Position numbers and translations under genes: made by a program. From Liquidambar formosana (taxonomy: Eukaryota; Streptophyta; Magnoliopsida; Saxifragales; Altingiaceae), in NCBI GenBank assembly GCA_039720395.1, contig CM077826.1:34556687-34620686 (forward strand): a DNA stretch of 64,000 nucleotides. Direction: 5' to 3'. The notes under the pieces were generated by a model. The model worked only from the letters and a program-made list of their open reading frames with translations, was not told where the DNA came from and searched no databases. Positions 32,896-43,851 of the stretch are shown here, one piece after another; positions within the stretch are counted from its first letter, which is position 1; each line of letters opens with the position of its first letter.

Positions 32896-35800
32896 GAACA
32901 CGAGGCTGAAATCACTTATAATGTCAAAATAAATAAGAAGTCTGTCCCTTCTAAGGTCAAGCTAGGATCTGGGAATGAGTCTGTTGCAAAAAAATCCACC
33001 GATGTAACCCAAATTTCTGATGATGCAATAAAATCTGATTTTGCTTATTCGAATGAGTCCCCTAATGACGAGGCTAATCCAATGCATGACCTTCTAAATC
33101 CAAATGAATTAGCTAATAAGAACCAAGATGGGAAAATCGAACCTATCAAAGAAGAAACTATTATCATTAATATAGGCACCACAGAAAATCAAAAAAATAT
33201 ACAAATTGGCTCTACCCTAAATATGCATGAACAGGCAAGCCTATCGGCTCTTTTACGGGAATTTCAAGACGTGTTCGCATGGTCATATGAGGACATGCCT
33301 GGCATAGACCCAGAAATCGCTCAGCATCACATTCCCATTCGAGATGGAGCAAAACCAGTAAAACAGAGATTGAGGAGAATGTCACCAGAATGGTCATTGA
33401 AGGTCAAGGAAGAGGTTACGAAGTTACTAAAGGTAGGGTTTATAAAAGCCGTGGACCAAGCCGACTGGATAGCAAACATAGTACCTGTGCCAAAGAAGGA
33501 CGGACGGGTGCGAGTCTGCATAGACTATCGGGATTTAAATAAAGCTTGTCCAAAAGACGATTTTCCATTACCACACATAGATGTGCTGGTAGACAATACC
33601 GCAGGGAGTGCATTAATGTCATTTATGGATGGTTTCTCGGGGTATAATCAGATACGGATGGCACCAGCAGATATGGGCAAAACGACCTTTACCACCGGAT
33701 GGGGCACTTACTGCTACACGGTCATGCCATTTGGGTTGAAGAACGCTGGGGCCACCTACTAAAGGATGGCCACTACTTTGTTGCATGACATGATGCACCA
33801 AGAGGTTGAAGTGTACGTGGATGATATGATTGTAAAAGCAGAAACTCGAGACGAGCATCTGGAAAACCTGAGAAAGTTCTTCAAGCGGATACGAACATAC
33901 AGTTTAAGGTTGAATCCCCAGAAATGTACTTTTGGGGTCACATCGGGAAAGTTACTGGGGTATATCGTAAGCAGCAGAGGTATCGAAGTAGACCCGCTCA
34001 AGGTAAAGGCGATTTTAGAGATGCCATCCCCTAGTACCGAAAAGGAAGTCAGAGGGTTCTTAGGAAAATTGCAGTACATAAGCCGGTTTATCGCGAAACT
34101 CACCCCAACATGTGAACCAATCTTTAAGTTACTCAGGAAAGGAGAGCCGAAGGAGTGGAATGAACAATGCCAGGAAGCCTTTGACGCCATCAAGAGGTAT
34201 TTACTAAACCCACCAGTATTGGTCCCCCCTCGCCCTGGGAGGCCTTTACTATTATACTTGTCTCTTTTTGAGGAAGCTCTGGGGAGTATGTTAGCGCAGG
34301 AGGACGACCAAAACTGCGAACGAGCCATATACTACTTAAGCAAGAAGCTGCAGGGGTATGAGGCAAGATATAACGCCATAGAAAAATCTTGTTTCGCCTT
34401 GGTTTGGGCCGTGCAAAGATTGAGACACATCTTGTCGAGTTTCGAGGTTTGGGTTATAGCCAGGATGGATCCGCTCAAGTATCTGTTTGAAAAGCCCGTG
34501 CTGAACGGGCGGTTGTCGCGATGGTTGGCTCTACTGGCCCAGTTTGAACTAACATATGTCACGCAAAAATCCATCAAAGGGAGGGCCATCTCGGAGTATT
34601 GCGCTGAGAATCCAGTCCCGGGGCAGGCATTGAACGATGAATTTCCTGATGAAGATCTCTTTGTTATAGATTGCGTTGGACCTTGGAAGATGTACTTCGA
34701 TGGAGCCTCTAATCAATATGGAGATGGAGTGGGAGTTCTTTTAATTACCCCGGATGGGTCTCATATGCCACTGTCGTTTAAATTGAACTTCCCGAACTCA
34801 AATAACACAGCAGAGTACGAAGCATGCATTGCAGGTCTAGAGGCACTATTGGTACTAGGGGCAGAGGAGGTAGAAGTGTATGGGGATTCAGCTTTAGTAA
34901 TTTCCCAAGTTCAGAGAATTTGGAAGACCCGAGAAGAGCATTTAAAACCCTATCAGAGTTACTTGGAGAAGTTGGCACAGAAATTCCGAAGGATAACGTT
35001 TACCCTGCTTCCTCGAATCCACAACCAGTTCGCGGATGCATTGGCCACCCTAGCTTCGCTTATTCGAATACCCTGCGGGACCCAGATAGAACCATTGGTC
35101 GTCCACCAAAAGTCTAGGCCAGCGCACGAGGAAATGATTGCATTGATTGACGGGGAGCCAGATGACGGATATCCTTGGTACCATGATGTATGGAACCTCT
35201 TAGGAAAAGGGGAATACCCAGTAGGGGCCGACAAGAAAGGACGTAGGGCATTACGATTGTTCGCTACACAGTTCATCATTTGCGGGGGGAAATTGTTCAA
35301 AAGATCTTATGACGGAATTCATCTGTTGTGTGTTGATCAGAATGTCGGGGAGACCTTAATGAAAGAGATTCACGAGGGGGAATGCGGGACGCACATGAAC
35401 GGAAGAATGTTAGCCAAAAAACTTATGAGACTGGGATACTATTGGAGTACCATGGAGAACGATTGCGTAAAATATGTTCGGAAATGTCATCAGTGCCAGG
35501 TATATTCCAGTTCCAACTACATGCCACCGGTTGCGTTACATCAGTTGAGCGCTCCTTGGCCATTCTCTGCCTGGGGCATAGATATTATCGGAGAAATCAA
35601 ACCAGCTGCCACGGGAGGATACAAGTACATCTTAGTGGCTATTGATTATTTCACCAAGTGGGTAGAAGCGGCTGCCTACACAGAATTGAAATCCAAGCAA
35701 GTGGCTAAGTTCATAGAGGCCAATATTATCTGTCGTTATGGGGTACCGCATGAGATCATCTCAGATCACGGCACACAATTCGAGGATGAGGTCAAGCGCA

Positions 35801-36420
35801 TGTTTGAGAAATACAAAATCCAGCACCATCAGTCTTCCCCTTATAGGCCACAAACCAATGGAGCTGTCGAAGCCGCCAACAAGAACGTTAAGACCATCTT
35901 GGAAAAGACGGCCGTGACTTACAAAGATTGGGTTGAAAAATTGCCATATGCATTGTGGGGATATAGGACATCCATAAGAACCTCCACGGGAGCAACCCCA
36001 TACTCACTGGTGTACGGGATGGAGGCCGTTTTGCCTGTAGAAATGGAAGTGCAGTCGCTACGTGTAGCGATAGAAAGTGAAATTCCAGAAGTGGACTGGA
36101 TACGGGAAAGGTATGAGCAGTTGGCATTTTTAGAAGAGAAGAGGTTAAAAGCGTCCTATCATGTGCAAGGCTACCAACGCCGTGTGGCCCGAACTTTTAA
36201 CAAAAGAATTAGACCACGGAACCTGAAAGAAGGAGATCTGGTACTTAAGGAATTTCGGGCACCAGTATTTGACCCCCGCGGAAAATTCAAGCCAAACTGG
36301 ATGGGGCCTTACATCATTAAGACAATCCTTCCCGGAGGCGCTGTTAAGCTCATGGACAGTGATAGTAATGAGTTCACTCATCCAATCAACATGGATAGGC
36401 TTCGCAAGTATTATGTGTAG
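32896..36420 (+). pseudogene. pol: pol of Tat element B
   Basis: A linker, then RT (DYRDLNKACPKDDFPLP, MPFGLKNAGATY, TAA at 33760-33762 replacing glutamine, then MATTLLHDMM and YVDDMIV). RNase H of retroviral type follows, then a second RNase H (YFDGASNQYGDG near 34690, NNTAEYEACIAGLEAL, GDSAL, FADALATLASL), and integrase with HHCC finger (near 35370-35500), D in GIDIIG (35581), D in SDHG (35764) and E in GAVEAANK (about 35868). It ends RLRKYYV at 36420. One stop interrupts an otherwise open frame. The gene converges on B2 with 166 bp between stop codons. Confidence 0.93.
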
Positions 36421-36586
36421 GGAGGAGTGCCAACTTTGTATAATGCGGTGCTCATATTAATATAATAATTCTTCATTGATAATGGTAAAGACCAGTACAT
36501 CTTTTGATGCTTATTCGTTAACTCATAAGAAAAAAAAAGAGAAGGGGGAAATGCATAAATGAAACCAAGTCATCCGGGCTCATTCA
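36421..36586. other. Short convergent spacer pol/B2
   Basis: 166 bp of AT-rich DNA between the stop of pol (+) and the stop of B2 (-). The equivalent spacer in element A is 168 bp. Both transcripts must terminate here or overlap. Confidence 0.7.
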
Positions 36587-37929
36587 CTAAGTAGAATCAT
36601 CCTTCGCCCTCTTGCTTGCCCCCTCTTCATCTTCAGCATCCCTTTTCCGCTTGTATGTCTCTTCAGCCTCCACTTCCCTCTCCATGTCAGCAGCTAGCCA
36701 TGTGTAGTAACTTCCTGACGGGCTGATCACTTTGGGGGCTGAGATACGCCAATATACGACTTGGTTGTGCCACTCATCCTCAATACGCTCCACTACCCTA
36801 GGGGACCATGGACAAGTATACCCAAGATGCCAATACTTGATAGGTTCTTGCTTTTCCCCATACTGGCGATGGATACGGAGGGGGGAGTAAAAAGAGACTT
36901 CCTTAACACCAACCATCATGACACAGTAAGAGAGCACGAGCTTCTTCACAGCGTAAGTGACTCGCCACCAGGGGCAGTACCATAAGATCGCGTGGCAAGG
37001 AATGGTATCCAGCATCTCTCGGGACTCCTCGACAGACGGGAAAGGGGCTTGCAACTTTCGGTAACGATAGTGCTGGGGATGATAAGTCCAGATGCTCATC
37101 TTTGGCTCAGCAATTAACCGCAGGCGTTCATACAGCCAGATCTGCGAAAAGGAGAGAAGCAGGAGTTATAAATATGCGTACGCACATTTAAAATATGCGT
37201 ACGCACATTTATTATGTACGTACGCACATTTAGGCAAATTCCAGTAAAAGAAAAAAAATGATAACAGGCGGGAAAGACGGGGGATCTCTCGGGAACCTGC
37301 AGTAAGAGGGGACTGCCATCGAAGGAGAAGCTCTCGGTGCGCACTACTCGATCCAGACCATTGAGGGTACCGGCAAGAATCATCATACTCGGATTGAAAT
37401 TTTTTATCTCAGTGAGAGAACGAACAATGAAGGTCTCTATCTTGTTTTGCTCCTCCAAAAAGAAAAGGGTGGCCAAGGCACAAATGCACGCGGCACGCAG
37501 GTAAAAGACGCGAGCCTCCCTGGTGGGCATTGGGCGGTTGATAAAATACTGCGACAAGGAAAGGACGTCAATGCGAAAATCCTTCACCCATTGTTTCACC
37601 AGCCTCGTAGAGAGTCCGAGAAACCGAGCAACCTCATCTGCAGCGACCTTTTCCGTAACCGGCACGAGCAAACCATTGAAAGCAGTACGACCGAGTATCC
37701 CGCCAAAATCCTCGATGGTCGGACACAGCTCGTTGCAGTTGAACCGGAACACATGGCGAGACGGGTGCCAAAATTCAGCAGCCACGTGAAGAAAAGGGTA
37801 GTTAACATCCACCTGACAGTAATGAAAGATGCACGGCAGGCCAAAGAGTTCGTTGAATTCGGCCTTAGCCGAATCACTGAAGGACGTTAGCCATCGGGTA
37901 ATCGCTTTGCTAAGTTGGGAGGCCTCCAT
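36587..37929 (-). CDS. B2: antisense two-exon gene of Tat element B
   Basis: Exon 1 is 37929-37297 and exon 2 is 37141-36587, joined in phase 0 (CTGCAG|gttccc ... ttcgcag|ATCTGG), giving 395 aa. ATG 37929 (MEASQLSKAITRWL) is chosen because it aligns with the start of A2 and lies about 45 bp downstream of a TATA box (37978-37973); an in-frame ATG at 37986 is upstream of that box. Blocks shared with A2: FWHPSRHVFRFN, ELCPTIEDFGGILGR, MMILAGTLNGL, GSPLLLQ|IWLYERL, PWWRVTY, ISPSGSYYTWLA. Overall identity is about 40% by eye with the same exon junction. The tail KRKRDAEDEEGASKRAKDD is a clear bipartite nuclear-localisation pattern. No enzyme motif recognised; resembles transposon-carried plant proteins (possibly DUF7745-like). 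Confidence 0.82.
37142..37296 (-). promoter_or_regulatory. B2 intron with palindromes
   Basis: 155 bp; perfect TGCGTACGCA at 37175-37184 and 37196-37205 and a variant at about 37216, all followed by catt or cacattta on the plus strand. Confidence 0.75.
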
Positions 37930-38409
37930 GGATTCTAACTCATGAAGAAGGAGGCGCAAGGTCGGACTTGGGTTTATAGGCAGCACCAGGGTTTCCTGGT
38001 TTCATTTTTGGAAAGTTTGAAAATAGGGAAGTAAGGTAAATGCGCGTACGCACATTTCAAAGGTACGTACGCACATACTTTTTGTGCGTACGCATATTTA
38101 GTACCAGCATACGGTATGTGCTTACGCGCATGTTTTTTATGCGTACGCACATTTGGTATGATTGTTTGAAGGTGTTTTGGTGCAGTTTTTAGCTCTTCAG
38201 GTACTTAACACATCAGCTTGCTTCGCAATATCGATGGGATGGTCGAACTCATAGCACAATTGAAACACAACAAGACAAGGATATAAGTTTTTAAGTTATC
38301 CACGCAAGAAAGGGAAGGAGAAATGAGTAAACATGAGTATACAACCCCAAATGTAAAGTTTAAAACAAGTCTGATCCAAGAAATAAAAGAAAAAAAAGAA
38401 ACAACACAG
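37930..38409 (-). promoter_or_regulatory. B2 promoter region with palindromes and TATA box
   Basis: TATAAA on the minus strand at 37978-37973. Palindromes TGCGTACGCA at 38085-38094 and 38140-38149, with variants (gcgcgtacgcac, ggtacgtacgcac, gcttacgcgc) at 38041-38130, that is 65-170 bp upstream of TATA. It also serves as the 3' side of B1, whose stop is at 38410-38412. Confidence 0.65.
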
Positions 38410-40871
38410 TCAAGAGTCCGAGGCAGCATCGCTAGCCTCGCCACCATCATCATCATCGCCGCTCTCGGCATCCTCACCATGACCCTCCGCCTCCTCCCGA
38501 GCTATGACTAGCTGAAGGGACAAATCCGTCACCATCAGCTTCAGGCTGCCCACCAAATGGACCAGGTCTGACACCTCCGGGATAGTAGGCTGTCCAGAAT
38601 AAACAAGGATGGGATCACGTTAGGACATGCATAGCATTTTAACATGTTTTCAAATACAGGTAGGATGTTGCATACCGCACGGACACCCTCAGGCATGGGA
38701 TAGCCGAGACAGGAACACGCCCTAGGAACCATCCGCTCCCCTGGAACGCCCCTCGTCTCGTGAAAAGGCACATACCACCCCGGGTACACAGGGTCCACGG
38801 CTCCGGAAGATGACGCATGTGGGTCCTACAGCAACGCAGGTCATCAGATCAGATAACAGGATTAAAGTGAAAAAGAAGAAAGAGCAGGATATTGACCCAC
38901 CGTCGAGGGCGTGGAAAGGCTCGGCATGAGCTGCTCTCTGGCAAAAAGCTCGTAGTCAAAATCCTCCCCCATCAGTCTGTCTGTATATGCAATCCCACCC
39001 CGCCAGACGGCCAAATCCTCGTCACTGCACTGGTAAGGGAATGCAATATACGGGGGAGGATCCAATGGCACACGAGGGATCACGCCCATGTCGGCGTCGA
39101 ACTGCCAAGCTACCCTCTCAGCCAGATAGAAAGAACGGGCGCCGGCGTACTCGAACACCTGCGACACTGAGGTGAGCTCCCACGCCGCAGTGTCGTGCTC
39201 AACTGGGGGCAAAGGTGCCTCATCTTCCTAGGGGCGGGGAACGATCTGCGAACACATAAGAAATCAGGAAGAGGAATGAAAGGAAACAAAGAAGCGCAGG
39301 ATTGTGTAGTGATTCTTACCCTCTCGACCACCATCTCGTCGAGGAACCTGCGGGAGCTCAGATGCTGCCGCATACTCACTGCGGGAACTCCCTCCTCCTC
39401 AACCTCCTTCCGGAGGTACCTATGAACCCATAGCTGTGGCACAATAAGAACGCGGGTGAGCTGATAGAACAAAACATCATGAGCAAAGAAGCTACACAAA
39501 CGAGGGAAGATAAAGAATCTTACCACCCACACTCTCCAATAACTAAGCATAGAGTTGATAGCACCCCTGCTCAGTGAATCCATGGCAGAAATCAGATGGG
39601 CGTAAATGGCGGCGCCCCAACAGAAATGATCGGCTGTCTCCAGATCCTCCAAGGCCAGCAACCACCCAAAGGAGACGGTCTGTGAAGAGTTGGGGACCAG
39701 ATAGGCCCCCAAGAGGAACATGATGTAAGCTCGCGCCATGTGGGCTCGGTGCTCGGGGGTATCCTGCGGGTAGGAGAGGTACGCGTCATATAGGCCGGGG
39801 CAGTAAATGGAAGAACCAGTAAAGGCTATGCCCAGCAGCCGCACCGAAATCTCTGCTCGATCGTCTGCATCATGATCAAAGGAGAAAGGCTCCCCAGTCA
39901 TACGCAGCCCGGACAACCGATAGAAATCGTAAGGGGTCATCGTCAGCTCTCGCCCTCCGATATGCAATGTATGCGTAGTGTCCCACCACCTCTCAGCTAG
40001 GCAATGGACTATCGCCCTGGGAGTGCGCACGTTCACGTCGGCCGTGATCGCAGAAAAACCAACGGCGTTGACCAGAGCTCTGGTCTCGCCAGTGAGCCGA
40101 TTCCACCAAGCACCCGTCTTGGTGAAGCTACCCCTCGTCACAAGCTCAGGTGGAAGCTGCCATAAGAAGAGTCACAGGTAAGTATACAGCACAGGTACGC
40201 ATTATACATATTCTGTTTGCATAATAAACGTACGTACACTTCAAATGTGCGTACGCATCTTTGGATGTGCGTACGCACTTATATGAGGCCAAAACAGCAC
40301 CTGAAAGTACGTACGCATATTTACATTTTCAGGATTTATAAATGCGCGTACGCTTTAACTAAATGTGCGTACGCGTGTTTTGGAAGCCCGTGTTTTGCTC
40401 ATTACATGAATGCGCGTACGCATAAATGAAAAGTGCGTACGCTCTTTGTTCAGTTACAATCCTACGCTTCCTAAACATACGTACGCGTGAAACAAAAGCA
40501 CGTACGCACATTTCGTGTTCGAAATTTATCATCATCCCCATCGTTTCCCGCCCCCATTACAGTCAGTCAAGATCGTGTTTTTCTACCCCAAACCACTTAG
40601 GCCATTCGTCATTTAGTGTTTTTCAGTCATTGGCAACAGGTTTCACAGCCCTAATCTATACTAAACAGCGGAAGGGGAAACGAACACAAAATGCGAAAAG
40701 GGGTGAGGGTCGTACCATTCCTTGGCGCGCGTAGTTGGACAAGTGCTCCTTAGGACGGTGCACTATCCTCATCACTTCGTTCACTATCCGCTTCGGAGCC
40801 CATCGCTTCACCGCCGGTTTGCCCTCCTCGCCGCCTTGCGCGCCCTCACGCCGTGCTCGTTTGGGAGCCAT
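38410..40871 (-). CDS. B1: antisense six-exon plant-mobile-domain-like gene of Tat element B
   Basis: Exons 40871-40716, 40156-39524, 39433-39320, 39227-38901, 38825-38676 and 38589-38410; every intron is GT-AG and phase 0, giving 519 aa without a stop. The N-terminus MAPKRARREG ... KRWAPKR is nuclear-signal-like. Exon 2 (211 aa) has the plant mobile domain pattern: AIVHCLAERWWDTTHTLHI, MTPYDFYRLSGLRM, AHMARAYIMFLLGAYLVP, GWLLALEDLETADHFCWGAAIYAHL. The PMD is known from MAIN/MAIL proteins and from many plant transposons. Exon 4 carries YAGARSFYLAERV...RVPLDPPPY. The C-terminus is acidic (EDAESGDDDDGGEASDAASDS). Gene A1 shares the last five exon junctions. Exon 4 uses the AG of a ctag; an AG 21 bp upstream would bring in a stop. 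Function is inferred only: nuclear, possibly DNA- or chromatin-binding. Confidence 0.82.
40157..40715 (-). promoter_or_regulatory. B1 intron 1 with dense palindrome cluster
   Basis: 559 bp. Perfect TGCGTACGCA at 40248-40257 and 40268-40277; around seven variants that keep the CGTACG core between 40229 and 40507. The longest motif-rich stretch in the element. Confidence 0.75.
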
Positions 40872-41170
40872 TCCTTTGTTGTGGGTATCGAAGGATGAGA
40901 AGGAGTAAGGTTTGATAGGAGAGAGGAGAGGAATGTAGGGTTTTATGCGAGGGAAGAGAGAGAGAGAGAGAGAATCGTGGGTGAGAAGTTTCCGGAGGAA
41001 ATGGAGGAAGGGTGTCGGTTTCATGGAGAAGAAGAACAGTCCAGGCGAAACGGCGTCGTTCTGTTTTAATTTTCTGACATCAAGTAAATGTGCGTACGCA
41101 CATTTACTTTGCGCGTACGTGTATTTATTACACACGTACGCACTTTAGTTGTATACGTACGCACTTTGTG
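40872..41170 (-). promoter_or_regulatory. B1 upstream region: pyrimidine-rich leader and palindromes
   Basis: Reading on the minus strand, a perfect TGCGTACGCA (41091-41100) and three variants to 41162 lie 220-290 bp before the ATG. They are followed by a CT-rich leader with a (TC)n run at about 40958-40972, typical of plant 5' UTRs. No convincing TATA box. Confidence 0.55.
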
Positions 41171-41272
41171 TGACAGACCCCCTGTTGCTACTCAAGGCAT
41201 GTGAACCATGCCACGTACAAATCACTCGACCATTCAGTGCCGCATTTCGAAAATTCGACTCAGTCAAGTCAT

Positions 41273-41680
41273 GATCAGAAATTCAGCCCGCGAATTTCTC
41301 AATTCCACCCGTGAATTGTCCGTGATCAGAAATTCAGCCCGCGAATTTCTCAATTCCACCCGTGAATTGTCCGTGATCTGAAATTCAGCCCGCGAATTTC
41401 TCAATTCCACCCGTGAATTGTCCGTTATCAGAAATTCAGCCCGCGAATTTCTCAATTCCACCCGTGAATTGTCCGTGATCTGAAATTCAGCCCGCGAATT
41501 TCTCGATTCTACCTGTGAATCGTCCGTTATCAGAAATTCAGTCCGCGAATTTCTCGATTCTACCTGTGAATTGTCCGTTATCAGAAATTCAGTCCGCGAA
41601 TTTCTCGATTCTACCTGTGAATCGTCCGTTATCAGAAATTCAGTCCGCGAATTTCTCGATTCCGCCCGCGAATCATTTAA
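41273..41680. repeat. 51-bp tandem repeat, about 8 copies
   Basis: Units beginning (g)atcagaaattcag start at about 41273, 41324, 41375, 41426, 41477, 41528, 41579 and 41630. Later units drift (cccgcg to tccgcg, aattccaccc to gattctacct). Because 51 is divisible by 3, one minus frame stays open with a 17-residue period (ELRNSRAEF...); I regard that as a by-product. The 3' region of Tat elements is known to breed such repeats. Confidence 0.92.
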
Positions 41681-41830
41681 TCCGCAGCATCAATTCAACT
41701 CATTACTGTTTTTACGGACTTTCTCGTGCCCCGAAAAGTCAATACCACGCATAAGAACTACGTTAGGTCTGATCTCTGAAAAGAGTACGTAGGAAAGCAG
41801 GCTCATTGTCTGAATCGACCTCATCTCACC

Positions 41831-43800
41831 TGTCACGACCCGGAAATAGGCTATGACGTGTCAATAGAGAGAAGAATAAATGAAATGAGGTTCAAGGATG
41901 GTTTATAATAAAAGTTATAGCTTTATAAAATATTTTTAGAAAATCCGGCATGGTCCTGTCTGAAAATAGGACATACCAAGTTCTCGACAGTTTAAACCTG
42001 TTCAATTTAAAATCAAAATCAATCAACCATCCACACAGGTAATTAAAATAAGCTGGCATACTAGTTCCCACAGAGTCCTATTGTCAATACAGGCAGTATA
42101 TAATACAATAAGTCGGTCTGAACAATATACAGGCTATAAAAATTTCAAAATGCGTCTCCACACCATCCACAATGCTATGCTTATTCTAAGTTTGATGTAA
42201 CGCCTCCTCATAAGAGTCATCCCTACTTTGCTCAAAGTCTGCAAAAGGGTTTTAAAAAAAATAGGCGTGAGTATAAACTCAGTAGAATACATTTTTCAAA
42301 GTTGTATATCAAGGTTTTAAAACCATTATAAACAAATAAGTAAGGTGAGATAACAAAAGGTTACATATCACAGTTTAAAATAGGTATAGGAGAGCCTGAA
42401 AATTAATCCTAACAATAATCCATCATATCTGGCAATCCATATCATCAGTCTTTCAAACTGAATAATCCTCCCCAGGTCATATGGGGCCCTCGCGCGCGGA
42501 AATAAGAGGAAACACGGCAAGACATCCCTATCTGGGACCGCAGTAACCTCAAGAGAAAACACAGCAAGACATCCCTATATGGGACCGCAGTAACCTCAAT
42601 TCGGGCACATAACCCAGGACTATAGGATAGGAAGACACGGCACGATGTCCCGTTCCTTTGGGACCGCAGTAATCCTGTCTCCAGTAGCCCTCATCACCTT
42701 ATCCATATCATTACCACTTTTCTTTTCATTTATTAACTTCATAATTCCCACAAAAACCAGAAAATTATATATATTTTCCAAAAACCACATAGTAAGTTTA
42801 TTCCTTGAAAACCACATAAGATAACTTCATAAATCATGATAATCATTTCCCAACCATTTTCCAAGTAATGGTTTCAAAAACATTTATATAAAAGTGACCC
42901 CTAAATAGTCAATAGCAAGAATTTAACAAATGGGTTTTCAAAATCAACCCATTGTTCCCCAAATCATGTGAGGGTATGTAAAATAACACAAATATAGTGA
43001 AATAGGGTATAAAACAAAACCCTAACTTCCCAAATCTATGAATTTTTAAGAAATTCAAACCCCAATCCCATGTAAACATGTATTACATCATGTAATCATG
43101 CAAAAACCCATGATAATATACCAAATCACGCATACAATGGTCTACAACCATGAAAAATGCACCTACCTCTCAAATGATAGCTAGAAACGTGAATCTAAGG
43201 GTGCACATGCGTAGATCAAGGTGGAAATCACAAGATTGGAGCTCCGTGAGGTCGCGTGCTTCGCCGTTGGCCTCTCCTTTCTCCCCGCCACTCTCCTTCT
43301 CTTTCTCTCTCTCTCACTCTTCCTCTTGGCTGAGAAGAATGGGTAGAAACCCCTCAAGGGTCGTGTTTATAGAGGAGGTATAAGTGAGGGGCATAACAGT
43401 CTTTTTACGCCATAAAAATCTTGTTTTTCAGCAAAATCGCACGTTTTAGCCGACTATAATGAGTTATAGTCAACTAAAACTCCCCATAAATAGTATCATA
43501 ACATTCTGCCTGACAATATAGTCGACTATAAGTTCCTATAGTCAGCTAAATTGCTCAACAGGCATAAAATAAATTCTGCCTGACAATATAGTCGACTATA
43601 AGTCCGTATAGTCAGCTAAATTACTCAGCATACAAAAAAAGAAGTATGTAGCTCATTCTACCTAACAATATAGTCGACTATAAATTCCTTTAGTCAACTA
43701 AATTGTTCAACATGCACAAAAAGAAGTGTGTGGCTCACCAAACTCTACTCTATCACTTTCCAACCCAAAATTCTTATCAATCAAACCTTGAGTCCTCACA
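41831..43800 (-). mobile_element. 3' LTR of the Tekay-like element
   Basis: Plus strand TGTCACGACCCGG ... GAGTCCTCACA. TATAAA on the minus strand at 43371-43366. Upstream of it are three perfect 14-bp palindromes TATAGTCGACTATA (43517-43530, 43587-43600, 43669-43682), degenerate copies (atagtcagctaa), and a hairpin GACTATAA/TTATAGTC at about 43452-43472. Confidence 0.95.
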
Positions 43801-43814
43801 ATCCTCCCTCCTTG
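43801..43814 (-). other. Polypurine tract of the Tekay-like element
   Basis: Minus strand AAGGAGGGAGGAT directly before the LTR start TGTGAGGACTC. Confidence 0.8.
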
Positions 43815-43851
43815 AAAGAAATTCGTCCTCGAATTTCAAGTACTAACCTGA

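Noticed and set aside
37930..37986. Upstream ATG at 37986 as the start of B2
   Set aside because: It lies upstream of the TATA box and the added residues have no match in A2; ATG 37929 aligns with the A2 start.
41264..41461. Minus-strand repeat protein of 17-residue units
   Set aside because: Open only because the 51-bp tandem unit is divisible by three; no start context, and the frame does not extend beyond the array.
42368..42817. Paired 64-65-aa frames in each Tekay-like LTR (also 49337-49786)
   Set aside because: Identical because the LTRs are near-identical; no start context, no similarity, and not kept in D2.
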